5,939 bases of DNA, from positions 1-5,939 of the forward strand of contig CAXTNV010000169.1 in assembly GCA_964245755.1 (NCBI GenBank). The letters run 5' to 3'. Positions 4,988 to 5,939 of the stretch are shown one piece after another. The notes beneath the pieces were generated by a model. The model worked only from the letters and a program-made list of their open reading frames with translations. It had not been told where the DNA came from and ran no database searches. Each line of letters opens with the position of its first letter. Position 1 is the stretch's first letter. Made by a program: the position numbers and the translations under genes. Origin of the DNA: Lichenicoccus sp964245755. GTDB taxonomy: Bacteria; Pseudomonadota; Alphaproteobacteria; Acetobacterales; Acetobacteraceae.

Positions 4988-5939
4988 TGCAGATCGTCGC
5001 CGTGCCGCGCGGTGCCGCGGTCGAGGCGCGGCGAGGCGCCGGCCGCTCGCGCGGCACCGCCGGCGGCGGGCGGCGCGAGATCACCCTGCTGCTCGCCACC
5101 GTCGCCACCATCCTGGTGGTCAGCCTGGTCCGGCACGGCTTCATCTCGGTGCAGAACCTGCGCTTCATGCTGCAGGGCTCGGTGGTGCTGTCGCTGCTGG
5201 CCCTCGGCCAGACGCTGGTGATCGCCACGCGCGGCATCGACCTGTCGGTGGCGCCGGTGCTCGGCCTGACCGCGATGGTGACCGGCCTGCTGGCGCAGAG
5301 CAGTGGCCTGCCGCTCGCCGCGGCGTTCGCCATCGCCCTGCTGATCGGCCTCGTGCTAGGCACCGTCAACGGCCTGCTGGTGGCGCGCCTGACGATCCCG
5401 CCGATCATCACCACGCTCGGCACCTACAGCCTCTACAGCGGCCTGATCTTCGTGATCTCGAACGGCACCCAGGTGGACTCCGTGCCGCACGCCTACGCCG
5501 TGCTCGGCAACGGACTGCTCGCCGGGATCCTGCCGATCCCGGTCCTGGTGCTCGGGGCGGTGCTGCTGCTGACCTGGTTCATGCTGGGACACACGCGCTT
5601 CGGCCGCGCCCTGCTCGCGGTCGGCAACAACAGCGCTGCCGCCTACAACGCCGGCATCGCGGTCACCTCGACCCAGGTGCGCGCCTATGCGCTGTCCGGC
5701 GTGCTGGCCGCGCTCTCCGGCTTGATGTTCCTCTGCTACACCGGCTCTGCCACCGTCACCACCGGCACCGGCGATCACATGGAGCTGCAGTCGATCGCCG
5801 TCGCCCTGATCGGCGGCACCGCCATCGCCGGCGGCCGCGCCTCGATGATCGGCACCGTGCTCGGCAGCCTGTTCCTGAGCGTCGTGCTGACCGCGCTGGT
5901 GTTCGTGCACGTGCCGCCGATCTGGTACTCGGCCGGCGA
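4987..5939 (+). CDS. Sugar ABC transporter permease, RbsC/CUT2 type (3' end beyond window)
   Basis: The frame from ATG 4987 is open to the window edge, giving 317 residues of a protein whose relatives have about 320-340, so only a short tail is missing. It starts with an Arg-rich, presumably cytoplasmic tail (residues 1-31), then the first membrane segment ITLLLATVATILVVSLV. Family landmarks follow: a LALGQTLVIATRGIDLSV stretch, LTIPPIITTLGTYSLYSG, and GRALLAVGNNSAAAYNAGI, the cytoplasmic loop that contacts the ATPase. Next comes an ALIGGTAIAGGRAS segment. Many hydrophobic helices indicate an inner-membrane channel subunit. It overlaps the ATPase stop by one base, so the two are co-translated. 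A second permease or the periplasmic binding protein probably follows outside the window, as neither is found here. The family is secure; substrate unknown. Confidence 0.93.
   Translation, partial: MQIVAVPRGAAVEARRGAGRSRGTAGGGRREITLLLATVATILVVSLVRHGFISVQNLRFMLQGSVVLSLLALGQTLVIATRGIDLSVAPVLGLTAMVTGLLAQSSGLPLAAAFAIALLIGLVLGTVNGLLVARLTIPPIITTLGTYSLYSGLIFVISNGTQVDSVPHAYAVLGNGLLAGILPIPVLVLGAVLLLTWFMLGHTRFGRALLAVGNNSAAAYNAGIAVTSTQVRAYALSGVLAALSGLMFLCYTGSATVTTGTGDHMELQSIAVALIGGTAIAGGRASMIGTVLGSLFLSVVLTALVFVHVPPIWYSAG

Noticed and set aside
1..5939. CRISPR array, tRNA, rRNA, riboswitch or phage genes
   Set aside because: No regularly spaced repeats, no cloverleaf-like or rRNA-like segments, and no phage or transposase coding sequence seen; apart from 1177-1297 and 3274-3424 the window is coding.

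Overview
The window is very GC-rich, densely coded DNA whose gene types and short intergenic palindromes suit an alphaproteobacterium with a high-GC genome. A Rhodospirillales or rhizobial relative is plausible, but this is inferred from style, not from a marker gene. All of it looks like carbohydrate catabolism and uptake: polyol or sugar-acid dehydrogenases, a LacI-family repressor and a ribose-type (CUT2) ABC importer.

Layout: (1) 1-89, the C-terminal tail of a short-chain dehydrogenase (SDR), with no stop codon where one is expected. (2) 145-1176 (+), a zinc-type medium-chain polyol dehydrogenase (xylitol/L-iditol dehydrogenase type). (3) 1177-1297, a convergent intergenic gap filled by a small palindromic element (about 1195-1301) with two hairpins and TA-flanked inverted ends. 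(4) 1298-2200 (-), a beta-hydroxyacid dehydrogenase (3-hydroxyisobutyrate dehydrogenase superfamily) with an unusual S-R-T substrate motif. (5) 2227-3273 (-), a LacI/GntR-like repressor that would be transcribed first, 26 bases ahead of that dehydrogenase. (6) 3274-3424, a divergent control region with two near-identical dyad operators and a separate perfect 14-bp palindrome. (7) 3425-4987 (+), a double-NBD sugar ABC ATPase (RbsA type). (8) 4987-end (+), an RbsC-type permease, cut off by the window edge.

Working model (inference): the repressor binds the two operators between itself and the transporter, controlling both its own operon (repressor plus dehydrogenase) and the importer. The imported compound, or a metabolite of it, would be the inducer. 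The polyol dehydrogenase and the SDR form a second operon that converges on the first and may belong to the same or a neighbouring pathway. No substrate-binding protein is visible; it probably lies beyond the right edge. The substrate cannot be read from the sequence. The repressor resembles gluconate-type LacI regulators, and the dehydrogenase keeps the arginine position used by sulfolactaldehyde reductase YihU, so an acidic sugar derivative is a fair hypothesis.
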